A DNA stretch of 64,000 nucleotides from an uncultured bacterium (lineage in GTDB: Bacteria; Bacteroidota; Bacteroidia; Bacteroidales; Bacteroidaceae), in the NCBI GenBank assembly GCA_905215345.1, contig CAJMPR010000002.1:124001-188000 (forward strand), given 5' to 3'. The notes beneath the pieces were generated by a model. That model ran no database searches, was not told where the DNA came from, and saw only the letters and a program-made list of their open reading frames with translations. How positions within the stretch are numbered: the first letter of the stretch is position 1; every line of letters begins with the position of its first letter. The position numbers and the translations under genes were made by a program. Shown in pieces: positions 33,687 through 41,998 of the stretch.

Positions 33687-36050
33687 ACATTTACTATTCT
33701 ATTATTAATATGTGCAACCACAGGGACAAATGCACAAGATAAATTGTATTCCAACGAGTTTCCGCTCTCGCAAATAACACTTCTCGAAGGACCGTTGAAA
33801 CATGCCCGTGACCTGAATATCGAGACATTGCTCAAGTACGACTGCGACCGTTTGATAGCTCCCTATCGAAAAGAGGCGGGGTTGACACCCAAAGCAAAAT
33901 GCTATCCCAACTGGGACGGATTGGATGGACATGTGGGAGGACATTACCTCACAGCTATGGCCATCAATGCAGCCACGGGCAATGAAGAATGCCGCAAGCG
34001 TATGGAATACATTATCAGTGAGATTGCCGAATGCGCCGAAGCCAATTGCAAGAACCATCCCCAATGGGGTGTTGGCTACATGGGTGGAATGCCTAACAGC
34101 CAGAATATCTGGAATAGCTTTAAAGACGGAGACTTCCGCGTATACAGCGGCTCGTGGGCACCGTTCTACAATTTGCATAAGATGTATGCCGGCTTGCGCG
34201 ACGCATGGCTATATTGCGGCAACGAGCAGGCAAAGACTCTTTTTCTGCAGTTCTGTAATTGGGTAATCCATATCACATCGGGCCTGTCGGACGAACAGAT
34301 GGAACAGATGCTTGGCAATGAACATGGCGGCATGAACGAGGTGCTTGCCGATGCATATGCCATTACTCACGAACAGAAATACCTTGACTGCGCAAAGCGT
34401 TTCTCTCACAAACGATTGCTTACTCCTATGTCGCAGCGACAGGATTGCCTCGACAATATGCACGCCAATACGCAAGTACCCAAAGCTATCGGTTTTGAAC
34501 GTATAGCAGAACTGTCGGGAAATGAGGATTTTCATGTAGCAAGTTCATTCTTCTGGGATATCGTAACGGGCGAGCGCAGCCTTGCATTTGGCGGGAATAG
34601 CCGTCGTGAACATTTTCCCGCCAAGAATGCTTGTTTGGATTTCATCAACGACATCGATGGTCCTGAGAGCTGCAACACCAACAATATGTTGAAACTTACA
34701 GAAGACCTCCACCGTCGTAATCCTGAAGCACGGTATGCCGACTATTACGAGCTTGCTACATTCAACCACATACTCTCTACCCAGCATCCGGAACATGGAG
34801 GTTACGTCTATTTCACACCTGCCCGTCCCCGCCACTATCGCAACTACTCCGCTCCTAATGAAGCAATGTGGTGTTGTGTGGGCACCGGCATGGAGAACCA
34901 TGGCAAGTATGGACAGTTCATTTACACCCATGCGGGCGATGCCCTTTTTGTGAATCTATATACGGCTTCACAACTTGACTGGAAAGAACGCGGCATTACG
35001 TTACGTCAGGAGACGGCTTTTCCTTATTCTGAAAACAGCACTATTACTATTGCAGAAGGCAAAGGTACATTTAATCTCATGGTGCGCTATCCGGGATGGG
35101 TACATCCGGGCAAATTCAAGGTCAGTGTAAACGGAAAGCCTGTCGACATCATTACTGGTCCGTCATCATACGTCAGCATCAATCGCAAGTGGAAAAAAGG
35201 CGATGTGGTGAGTATCCATTTCCCAATGCACTCATCCCTGCGTTATTTACCCAACGAACCGCAGTACGTTGCTCTCATGCATGGGCCTATCCTTCTCGGT
35301 ATGAAAACGGGAACAGAGTCGATGGTTTCACTCATAGCCGATGATAGCCGTTTCGGGCAGTATGCAGGCGGTCCGAAGCAGCCTATTGATAAAGCTCCAA
35401 TCCTCATTAACAATGACATTGCCAGCATTCCGTCACAGCTCACTCCTGTGCCTGGCAAACCGCTGCATTTCACACTCAGCACCCACATGGAGAACAAGAT
35501 TGAAGGAGAATTGCAACCATTCTTCGAAATTCATGACTCTCGTTACATGATGTATTGGCTTGCTCTCACCGAAGGTAGCTACAAGCAGTATATCGATAAT
35601 ATTGCCAAGCAGGAGCAGGAGCGTCAGGCGCTCGAAGTAAGCACTGTCGACAAAGTGCAGCCAGGCGAACAGCAACCGGAGACCGACCACAAGATGGAGA
35701 CCGACGAGTCATACACCGGTAATACCAATAATGTCTTTTACCGCGACGCCCGCAACGGACATTATTTTAGCTACCTCATGCAAACCGACGGTCTGACTGA
35801 CCTCAAGCTGCGGCTCAAGTATTGGGGAGTGGGCGAATGGAAAAGTCATGAGTTCGATATTTATATTGATGATGTGTTGCTCTGCTCTATCAATAACACC
35901 GGTAAATATCGCATATCAGAGTTCAAAGCAGAAACCTATGACATTCCAGCTTCTCTCTTGCAGAATAAAAAACAAGTGCGCGTCAAATTTGTGGCAAAAC
36001 CAGACAAACAAATAGGAGAGATATATGAAGTAAGATTAATTAAACAGTAG
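33678..36050 (+). CDS. GH127/GH146 beta-L-arabinofuranosidase
   Basis: Removes beta-L-arabinofuranose from plant glycans; a PF07944-type (alpha/alpha)6-barrel enzyme with a Cys nucleophile held by zinc. With start 33678 (MNKTFTILLLICATTGTNAQ, a full signal peptide) the zinc/catalytic set is Glu330 and Cys332 in ESCNTNNML, and Cys399-Cys400 in MWCCVGTG, the pattern of HypBA1. The C-terminal part (about 610-790) adds a beta-sandwich (FDIYIDDVLLC). ATGs at 33666, 33654 and 33615 are other possible starts. Codon use differs from the neighbours (many C-ending codons; 32 and 28 of 60 G/C in two sampled lines), hinting at acquisition. Convergent with the GH97 gene, with a shared terminator. Confidence 0.9.
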   Translation: MNKTFTILLLICATTGTNAQDKLYSNEFPLSQITLLEGPLKHARDLNIETLLKYDCDRLIAPYRKEAGLTPKAKCYPNWDGLDGHVGGHYLTAMAINAATGNEECRKRMEYIISEIAECAEANCKNHPQWGVGYMGGMPNSQNIWNSFKDGDFRVYSGSWAPFYNLHKMYAGLRDAWLYCGNEQAKTLFLQFCNWVIHITSGLSDEQMEQMLGNEHGGMNEVLADAYAITHEQKYLDCAKRFSHKRLLTPMSQRQDCLDNMHANTQVPKAIGFERIAELSGNEDFHVASSFFWDIVTGERSLAFGGNSRREHFPAKNACLDFINDIDGPESCNTNNMLKLTEDLHRRNPEARYADYYELATFNHILSTQHPEHGGYVYFTPARPRHYRNYSAPNEAMWCCVGTGMENHGKYGQFIYTHAGDALFVNLYTASQLDWKERGITLRQETAFPYSENSTITIAEGKGTFNLMVRYPGWVHPGKFKVSVNGKPVDIITGPSSYVSINRKWKKGDVVSIHFPMHSSLRYLPNEPQYVALMHGPILLGMKTGTESMVSLIADDSRFGQYAGGPKQPIDKAPILINNDIASIPSQLTPVPGKPLHFTLSTHMENKIEGELQPFFEIHDSRYMMYWLALTEGSYKQYIDNIAKQEQERQALEVSTVDKVQPGEQQPETDHKMETDESYTGNTNNVFYRDARNGHYFSYLMQTDGLTDLKLRLKYWGVGEWKSHEFDIYIDDVLLCSINNTGKYRISEFKAETYDIPASLLQNKKQVRVKFVAKPDKQIGEIYEVRLIKQ

Positions 36051-36069
36051 CTGGATAGCTACTGTTTAA
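36040..36069. terminator. Bidirectional terminator overlapping both stop codons
   Basis: A perfect 13-bp inverted repeat (TTAAACAGTAGCT at 36040-36052, loop GGAT, complement at 36057-36069). The left arm contains the stop codon of GH127 (36048-36050) and the right arm that of GH97 (36059-36061). T-rich sequence follows on the plus strand (TTTCTTTTCC). The arms encode the end of each protein, so both finish in Ile-Lys-Gln. Confidence 0.85.
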
Positions 36070-37966
36070 TTTCTTTTCCAATACGGATACAAGCTCCGCC
36101 ACCTGGCGCTAACTTTATATTCAAAACTTCATTTCGGGTTACTTTCTTTTTTGAAACCTTAATCGTTTCTCTGTTACTCAAGTAATGGGCATTCTCTCCA
36201 TCTTCTACAATTTCCGCTTCATAGTCTCCTTTACCTAAGAAAGACAGCGGCACATGTAAAGTTCTACTTTCTTCGTTAGTTACCGCTCCTACCAAGAATA
36301 CTTCATCTTCCGCTTGACGCATCATTACGATATATTCCCCTATTTCGCCATCTAAAGTCTTACTTTCCAGCCAAGGCATTTTCTGTGCAGACAAAAAGCG
36401 GAGTAAAGCGGGATATTTACGATAATATTCAGGAATATCCGGAATAATCGTTGCGCCGGAGAAAGTAATCAATGTCCGTGCAGCTTCCGATGTCACCGTC
36501 GAAGGTACTTCTTGATTATTATCCGAACGTGTCGTTCTTCCCTGCCGAAGATCGAACATACCATTATTCATATCAATCGGACCGGCTACCATATTTACAA
36601 ATACCGAAGTAACAAAAGTTTTGGGATAGAAGATTTCATGCCCGTCTAATTGAGCTTTGCAATATTCGCGTGTCACAGCATTAGGCCATGTCCGCATCTG
36701 CCCATAGGGATGCACCGGATAGTCATGAAAATCCACTAATAACTTATATCGTGCACATATCTCTGTTATGCTTTTCGTTCTGGTATTCTTCTCTTCAGGG
36801 TTTCCGGCCATAAAACCATATTTCACCCCGGCAGCTCCCCATGCGCCATATTGCTTTAAGGTTTCCTCCAACGGATAATTACGTCCTCCTACATCATTCA
36901 GATACAACCAAATACCCACTCCTTTCTGTTTCCCATATTGAATCAACTTTCGCACATCCCTGGCTTTATCTCCCTTAATGGGGTCTGAATCCTGCTTAAA
37001 CTCGGGTCCATACCAGTTGGCATCAAGAACCAGATAAGCAAATCCCTGCTCTGCGGCAAAATTAACCATTCTTTCCCAGGAAGGATAGGACATCGTATAA
37101 TTAAATCCTTCCCACTGAGCACCATTCATACGCCAGTCCCATAATGCAATTCCGGGTTTTACCCATGAAAAATCATACTCTCCGGCAGGTTCCGGATTCA
37201 GCAGTTCCAAGAGATGAGAGTCCACCAAGTCGCCCGGCCGGTTGCCACAAAGCACCACACGCCATGCCGATTGATACCCTGCACGCAGTAAATGTGGTTT
37301 CGCAGAAATAGAAAACAAGCATTGCCCTTTTTCCGATTTCAGTTTCAAGGGTTCCCCTTCATCCAGACATGCCTCATGTACAGCCAGATATAAATCTTCC
37401 GCAGCCTTTACCGTCATCACGGGCAAGCGCTCGCCATCCGTTTCGGTCAATCGTTCCGGACCGATATTATGTCTTTCTCCATTATAATACCATGCGGTAT
37501 AGTCGCCTGCAAAATTGAAAGTGGTAAGTTCCAAAGCAGAACCTGCGTCTTGAGGCAACATATAGCGAAAAGCCACTCCTTCATTGTAGGCCCGTACTAC
37601 TATCTTCAACGCATCCGATGATTCCGCTTTATTCATAAAAGACAGCTTCATCTCATTGTATTTATCGGGCACCACGGCACGCTTCCCCCACAAAGGTTTC
37701 CAAACGGAATTTACTTTGCTGCGAACAACCTTTCCCATTTTCCATCCCCGGGAAGGGAAGGACAACCCATCTTCTGTCTTAAACCCCAATGCAGATGCAA
37801 CAATCACTTGTTTACGCTTTACGGATAGTTGGTAGGTTAGTTCGCCTATATCGGTTTGAGTAATTGTTAACTGTATCTTTCTGTCAGGCGAATCAACCGT
37901 GTAGCTTCTTTCACCGGCATAACAATATGTTCCTATCAATAAGAACAACAAACATAATTTTCTCAT
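36059..37966 (-). CDS. GH97 alpha-glycosidase (Gly at the retaining-nucleophile position)
   Basis: A secreted GH97 of 635 residues: signal peptide (ending YCYAG), N-terminal beta-sandwich (about 20-275, with LTTFNFAGDYTAWYYNGERH), (beta/alpha)8 barrel (about 280-530) and a small C-terminal beta domain. Where retaining GH97s carry an Asp nucleophile after strand 4 (K-x-D-F), this protein has KYGFMAG with Gly384, suggesting an inverting enzyme or other chemistry. GH97s act on alpha-glucosides or alpha-galactosides with calcium help. Third gene of the minus-strand unit GH43-GH31-GH97; the 80-bp gap to GH31 has no clear promoter. The last codons lie in the shared terminator. Confidence 0.88.
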   Translation of the reverse strand: MRKLCLLFLLIGTYCYAGERSYTVDSPDRKIQLTITQTDIGELTYQLSVKRKQVIVASALGFKTEDGLSFPSRGWKMGKVVRSKVNSVWKPLWGKRAVVPDKYNEMKLSFMNKAESSDALKIVVRAYNEGVAFRYMLPQDAGSALELTTFNFAGDYTAWYYNGERHNIGPERLTETDGERLPVMTVKAAEDLYLAVHEACLDEGEPLKLKSEKGQCLFSISAKPHLLRAGYQSAWRVVLCGNRPGDLVDSHLLELLNPEPAGEYDFSWVKPGIALWDWRMNGAQWEGFNYTMSYPSWERMVNFAAEQGFAYLVLDANWYGPEFKQDSDPIKGDKARDVRKLIQYGKQKGVGIWLYLNDVGGRNYPLEETLKQYGAWGAAGVKYGFMAGNPEEKNTRTKSITEICARYKLLVDFHDYPVHPYGQMRTWPNAVTREYCKAQLDGHEIFYPKTFVTSVFVNMVAGPIDMNNGMFDLRQGRTTRSDNNQEVPSTVTSEAARTLITFSGATIIPDIPEYYRKYPALLRFLSAQKMPWLESKTLDGEIGEYIVMMRQAEDEVFLVGAVTNEESRTLHVPLSFLGKGDYEAEIVEDGENAHYLSNRETIKVSKKKVTRNEVLNIKLAPGGGACIRIGKEIKQ

Positions 37967-38046
37967 GATCCGAATTTGTTACATCAATAAACTTTCTTTT
38001 TGTATTTGCTAAGCTGAGTTGAATGGATAAAAAGGCTGTTTCGTTA

Positions 38047-40500
38047 TTACAACTTAACTTTTACTTTCTTTCCTGTATAAGTCACAGTTTTACTTTTGCC
38101 ATCCGTTGTTTTCACAATGAATTGGCGTTTCTCTAACATACCGTTGTAGTGTCCTTTACGCGTACCAATCGTAAGTGTATTATTGGTATTGTTCCAGGTC
38201 ATAGGAATCTCGGTATAAGCCCCGTTTTCGTAGTTATAGTTGTCTCCCTCGTCCTCATAAAGTGTGAAATTGCCGTTCTCGCCGGGATATACACATAGTG
38301 TCAGGTTATCCCACTTCTTTTCGCCGGTGTACTGAACATCCGGTCCCAACGGAACGATGCTACCTGCGCGTACAAAGAGAGGAATGCGGTTTAAAGTAGT
38401 GGGGATAGCAAGCTTCTGTCCGCCTTCTGTTACTTCGTTAGTCCAGAAGTTATACCACCGGGTATCGGCGGGCAAGTAGACTTCCATACTTTTAGCTTGG
38501 GTAAAGTCGGCAAGTATAGGCGTATCGGCTGCCTTTTTATCATCACGGTTCCAGCCTTCATTTTCTTTCAAGTTTTTCTGTTGTACTTCCGGAGTGTATT
38601 GGGCATGAAGCACGGGGGCTACGAGAAATGCCTTTCCAAACATGTATTCGTCGTTTACATTCCATGTTTGCTTATCATTCACGAAGTCCATAAAGAGGGC
38701 ACGCATAAAGGTGGATTGATTTCGCGTAACATCCCAGGAAGTAGAGTAGATGTAAGGTAATAAAGCATAACGTAGTTTGACAGCATCTACCAGAGCGTCA
38801 TAAACGGGTTCGCCTGCTTTGCCATACCAATAAAATTCACGAGGAACATCAGCACCGTGACTACGCATCATGGGACAGAAACCGCCGAACTGTACCCAAC
38901 GGACATAAAGCTCCTGATACATCGGATTACGGGTGGCACTGTTATCTGCCCAACCTTTGTTATACGAACCTGCAAAGAAACCTCCGAGGTCGGAATTCCA
39001 ATGTGGCATACCAGTGAGAGAGAAGTTCAATCCTGCCGTTATCTGTCTGCGGAACATGTCCCAAGAAGACTGTACGTCGCCCGACCAAACGTTAGAACCA
39101 TAACGTTGTTGTCCCAGGAATCCGGAACGGGTAAGGATGATAACACGTTTATCTTGGGTTAAAGCGCGTTGGTGATCGGAAACACCGCCTACCGTGACAA
39201 GTGGATAGGCATTGCGGACACTGCGATAAGAACCAAGGTATGTTTGATGGTCGAAATCGCTTTCCTTGTGATTAAAGTGGTCGGGCTCGGTAGAGTCCAT
39301 CCACCAACCGTCCATGCCGAGTTGAAATATCCCTTTATTCAAATGTTCCCAATAGATGTCCCGGGCTTTGGGACTGTAGGCATCATAAACACGCACTCCG
39401 GAGGGATATTCCAAATTGGGGGGCCAGCCGTCAACTCCGGATTGAGGCCAGGTTTCGATGTCAAAGAGCAATCCCTCCTTATCCAAGGCCCTGTAAGGTT
39501 TGGTGGCGGGGCCGAATGACGACCAGATAGAAATCATCATACGGGCATTCAGGGCATGCACTTCATCAATCATATCTTTGGGGCGGCTGAAGGTGGGATT
39601 CTGGAAATCCATGCCATTCCAAAGGTAATTATGTCCCCAGTACTGCCAGTCCTGAATGATACAGTCCAAAGGAATCCCCAGTTCGCGATACTTTTTCACT
39701 ACTCCTACTGTTTCCTCCTGGCTTTTATAACGCTCTTTACTTTGCATAAATCCATAACTCCACAGTGGCATCATCGGTACATCACCGGTTAGTATACGTA
39801 CTTCGGCTATTACTTTGTCGGCAGAGCCGCCATACATAAAGTAGTAATCAATGCAATCACCTACTTCAGAGCGGAAGGAGGTTTCCCGCTCATTGTCGGT
39901 GTAGGTAGTGCCTGAATAGTTGTCCCAAAACAATCCGTATCCTTTGGTGGATTGGAAGAAAGGGGAAACATCTTCTACGTTACCTTGAACCAGATGCTTG
40001 GTCATGCCACGTTGCATCATTTGCCCGTTCTGCAATTGTCCGAGTCCGTATAGCCCTTCTTCCTTATCCGTTGTGAAGCCTTGATAAACGGCATAGGTAG
40101 GGCGTCCGGCATCGCTGACAGTTGTGAAAGCTTTGAGATTCTCTTGCTCTTTGAGCAATGTGGTGCCATCTGGCTTGGCATAGGTAATAATACCGGTTTT
40201 GGTGTCGAGCGTTACGGCAAGTGATGGACTCTTCATTACAATCAGACCGTTTCCGGGAGTTGTCACTTTTATATTACTTTCTTTGGGTTGAGCAATGACG
40301 GAAAGACTTTTCTTTTCCATAACTTTACCCTGGGGCGTTTTAAGAACGCGAAGCGTGTTAGGAGTAAACCACTGAATCTCTATATCGGTCTGTTTATCAG
40401 CAATCGAAGTTTTTATACCCGATGCTGTCTTTTGATAGTCTTGTGTCCACGCCCATGACGTGAGCAGACATAAAGCTATAATTGTAAAACTTCTTTTCAT
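38047..40500 (-). CDS. GH31 alpha-glycosidase, probable alpha-xylosidase
   Basis: An 817-residue secreted enzyme: signal peptide (ending SWAWTQ), N-terminal beta-sandwich (about 25-240, LYGLGQLQNGQ), GH31 barrel (about 245-600) with nucleophile Asp402 in WWMDSTEPD, and C-terminal beta domains including a DUF5110-like part (about 680-817). Within GH31 the string QDWQYWG and WMDSTEPD fit the alpha-xylosidase group, in keeping with the locus, but alpha-glucosidase activity is not excluded. No PA14 insert is seen. Middle gene of the minus-strand unit, 24 bp after the GH43. Confidence 0.9.
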   Translation of the reverse strand: MKRSFTIIALCLLTSWAWTQDYQKTASGIKTSIADKQTDIEIQWFTPNTLRVLKTPQGKVMEKKSLSVIAQPKESNIKVTTPGNGLIVMKSPSLAVTLDTKTGIITYAKPDGTTLLKEQENLKAFTTVSDAGRPTYAVYQGFTTDKEEGLYGLGQLQNGQMMQRGMTKHLVQGNVEDVSPFFQSTKGYGLFWDNYSGTTYTDNERETSFRSEVGDCIDYYFMYGGSADKVIAEVRILTGDVPMMPLWSYGFMQSKERYKSQEETVGVVKKYRELGIPLDCIIQDWQYWGHNYLWNGMDFQNPTFSRPKDMIDEVHALNARMMISIWSSFGPATKPYRALDKEGLLFDIETWPQSGVDGWPPNLEYPSGVRVYDAYSPKARDIYWEHLNKGIFQLGMDGWWMDSTEPDHFNHKESDFDHQTYLGSYRSVRNAYPLVTVGGVSDHQRALTQDKRVIILTRSGFLGQQRYGSNVWSGDVQSSWDMFRRQITAGLNFSLTGMPHWNSDLGGFFAGSYNKGWADNSATRNPMYQELYVRWVQFGGFCPMMRSHGADVPREFYWYGKAGEPVYDALVDAVKLRYALLPYIYSTSWDVTRNQSTFMRALFMDFVNDKQTWNVNDEYMFGKAFLVAPVLHAQYTPEVQQKNLKENEGWNRDDKKAADTPILADFTQAKSMEVYLPADTRWYNFWTNEVTEGGQKLAIPTTLNRIPLFVRAGSIVPLGPDVQYTGEKKWDNLTLCVYPGENGNFTLYEDEGDNYNYENGAYTEIPMTWNNTNNTLTIGTRKGHYNGMLEKRQFIVKTTDGKSKTVTYTGKKVKVKL

Positions 40501-40524
40501 ATTAGTAACTGTTCCTTTATTATT

Positions 40525-41889
40525 CTATTTAAACTCCCACCAGTCCAGCATGAACAGGTTCTTTTTCTGTGCTTTGCTTCCTTTAAATACAAAGTAGAGG
40601 TCATGTATCCCTTTGATATTTTTTACGGTGGTTTCAAATTCTTTCAATTCACTCTTTGTATTGGTAATATTGACAGTGCCTATGCACGGTCCCTCTGCTG
40701 AATCGATATGGATTTCAAGGTTGCCTCCGTAAAGATGACAAGAGGCGGATACTTTGAACAAGGAAGTACCTTTCTTAAAGTCTACGCCTTTGACCATTAA
40801 GTATTCGTCATTGTCGATGTCGGTTACCAACTGGTTCCAACGGTCACGACTCCATAAATTTTTGGGAGTCGTTTTCAGCCCGTATCCCCAAGCCATGGTT
40901 TCTGCTTCTATCTTGCGGTAAGGATTGAAACTTGAAATCTGTTCCAATTTGCAATCCTGGAAGTAAGGAAGTTCCCGGATGGTGCCGTCTGCATTGTATT
41001 GCATCTCAGCCACTGAAACCGAACGGCGCTCCGCATGACGGCTGGTTTCGAGACGGAAGATGTCATAGTTCAGGCCGAAGCAATAGGACTTGCCTTTGTA
41101 GTCGATAATACCGGGATGATTACCACGGGTGCGGGGAGTGTGATTCATAATGTGCCCTTTGTGTTCCCACGGTCCGGTGGGACTGTCGCTCATGGCATAG
41201 CCGATTCCTTCAGGACAACAGGTCGAGGCAAATGCCATGTAATAGTGCTTCCCGCGTTTATAAAACCAGGGACCTTCCTGATAATCTTCAATCTTCGGAG
41301 TCTTTACGATGTCGCCCGAACAAGAAATCATGTTCTCATTGAGTTTTACATAATAGAGATTCGGATTTCCCCAATACATATATGCTTGTCCGTCATCGTC
41401 TATAAAGACGGTAGGGTCAATATCGTCCCAATGTTCTTTCTGCCATACAAGAGGTTTTCCTATCGGATCTTTGAACGGTCCGTAAGGTGAATCAGCCACC
41501 AATACACCGATGCCGTGACCATGGATAGGACAATACATATACCACTTGCCGTTGCGCTCTACCACGCATTCGGCCCATGCTCCATTGTCGCCTTTATACC
41601 ATTCGAAGTCTTTGAGGGAAGCTACAGCCCCGCGGTCTTGCCAATTTACCATGTCAGTAGAAGTATAGAGCAACCAGTCTCTCATCTTGAAACCTTCTGC
41701 GTCGTCTTCATCGTGGGTAGTGTACAGGTAAACTGTGTCATTGTGCACCATTGGTGCAGGATCGGCTGTGTACTTTGTCTGGATAACAGGCATGTTCAAA
41801 TCCGGTCGTGCACCGTCAATATTTTGTGCCGTTAGCCAGCCGGAGATAAGAAGCGATATTCCGGCAATGCCTACTTTTGCATTTCTCAT
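40525..41889 (-). CDS. GH43 arabinofuranosidase/xylosidase with C-terminal CBM6-like domain
   Basis: A 454-residue secreted GH43: signal peptide (ISGWLTAQ), propeller (about 35-320) with the base Asp in TADPAPMV, the second Asp in DIDPTVFI and the acid Glu in YQEGPWFY, then a CBM6-like beta-sandwich (about 325-454, beginning FNPYRKIEAETMAW and ending LFMLDWWEFK). It resembles the GH43 at 50604 closely in layout, the type often placed in subfamily 29 and active on arabinoxylan; the subfamily is my inference. First gene of the minus-strand unit, with a xylan-type promoter directly upstream. Confidence 0.9.
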   Translation of the reverse strand: MRNAKVGIAGISLLISGWLTAQNIDGARPDLNMPVIQTKYTADPAPMVHNDTVYLYTTHDEDDAEGFKMRDWLLYTSTDMVNWQDRGAVASLKDFEWYKGDNGAWAECVVERNGKWYMYCPIHGHGIGVLVADSPYGPFKDPIGKPLVWQKEHWDDIDPTVFIDDDGQAYMYWGNPNLYYVKLNENMISCSGDIVKTPKIEDYQEGPWFYKRGKHYYMAFASTCCPEGIGYAMSDSPTGPWEHKGHIMNHTPRTRGNHPGIIDYKGKSYCFGLNYDIFRLETSRHAERRSVSVAEMQYNADGTIRELPYFQDCKLEQISSFNPYRKIEAETMAWGYGLKTTPKNLWSRDRWNQLVTDIDNDEYLMVKGVDFKKGTSLFKVSASCHLYGGNLEIHIDSAEGPCIGTVNITNTKSELKEFETTVKNIKGIHDLYFVFKGSKAQKKNLFMLDWWEFK

Positions 41890-41920
41890 AATATTTTATT
41901 TTTAAGTTTGAATGATAATG

Positions 41921-41986
41921 CAAAAATAGCCTGTTGCAGGTTGAGTACCGGTTACAAATGTTGCAGAAAGCAACACTCTCGTTGAA
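41921..41986 (-). promoter_or_regulatory. Xylan-type operator and promoter of the minus-strand GH43-GH31-GH97 unit
   Basis: On the minus strand: half-sites TTCAACG (41986-41980) and TGCAACA (41965-41959), 21 bp apart, then the -7 box TATTTTTG (41928-41921). TTTG begins 62 and 41 bp after the half-sites. The first half-site is the most divergent of the six promoters. An inverted TGTTGC/GCAACA pair (plus-strand 41960-41974) overlaps the second half-site. Confidence 0.65.
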
Positions 41987-41998
41987 ATGAAACCGATT

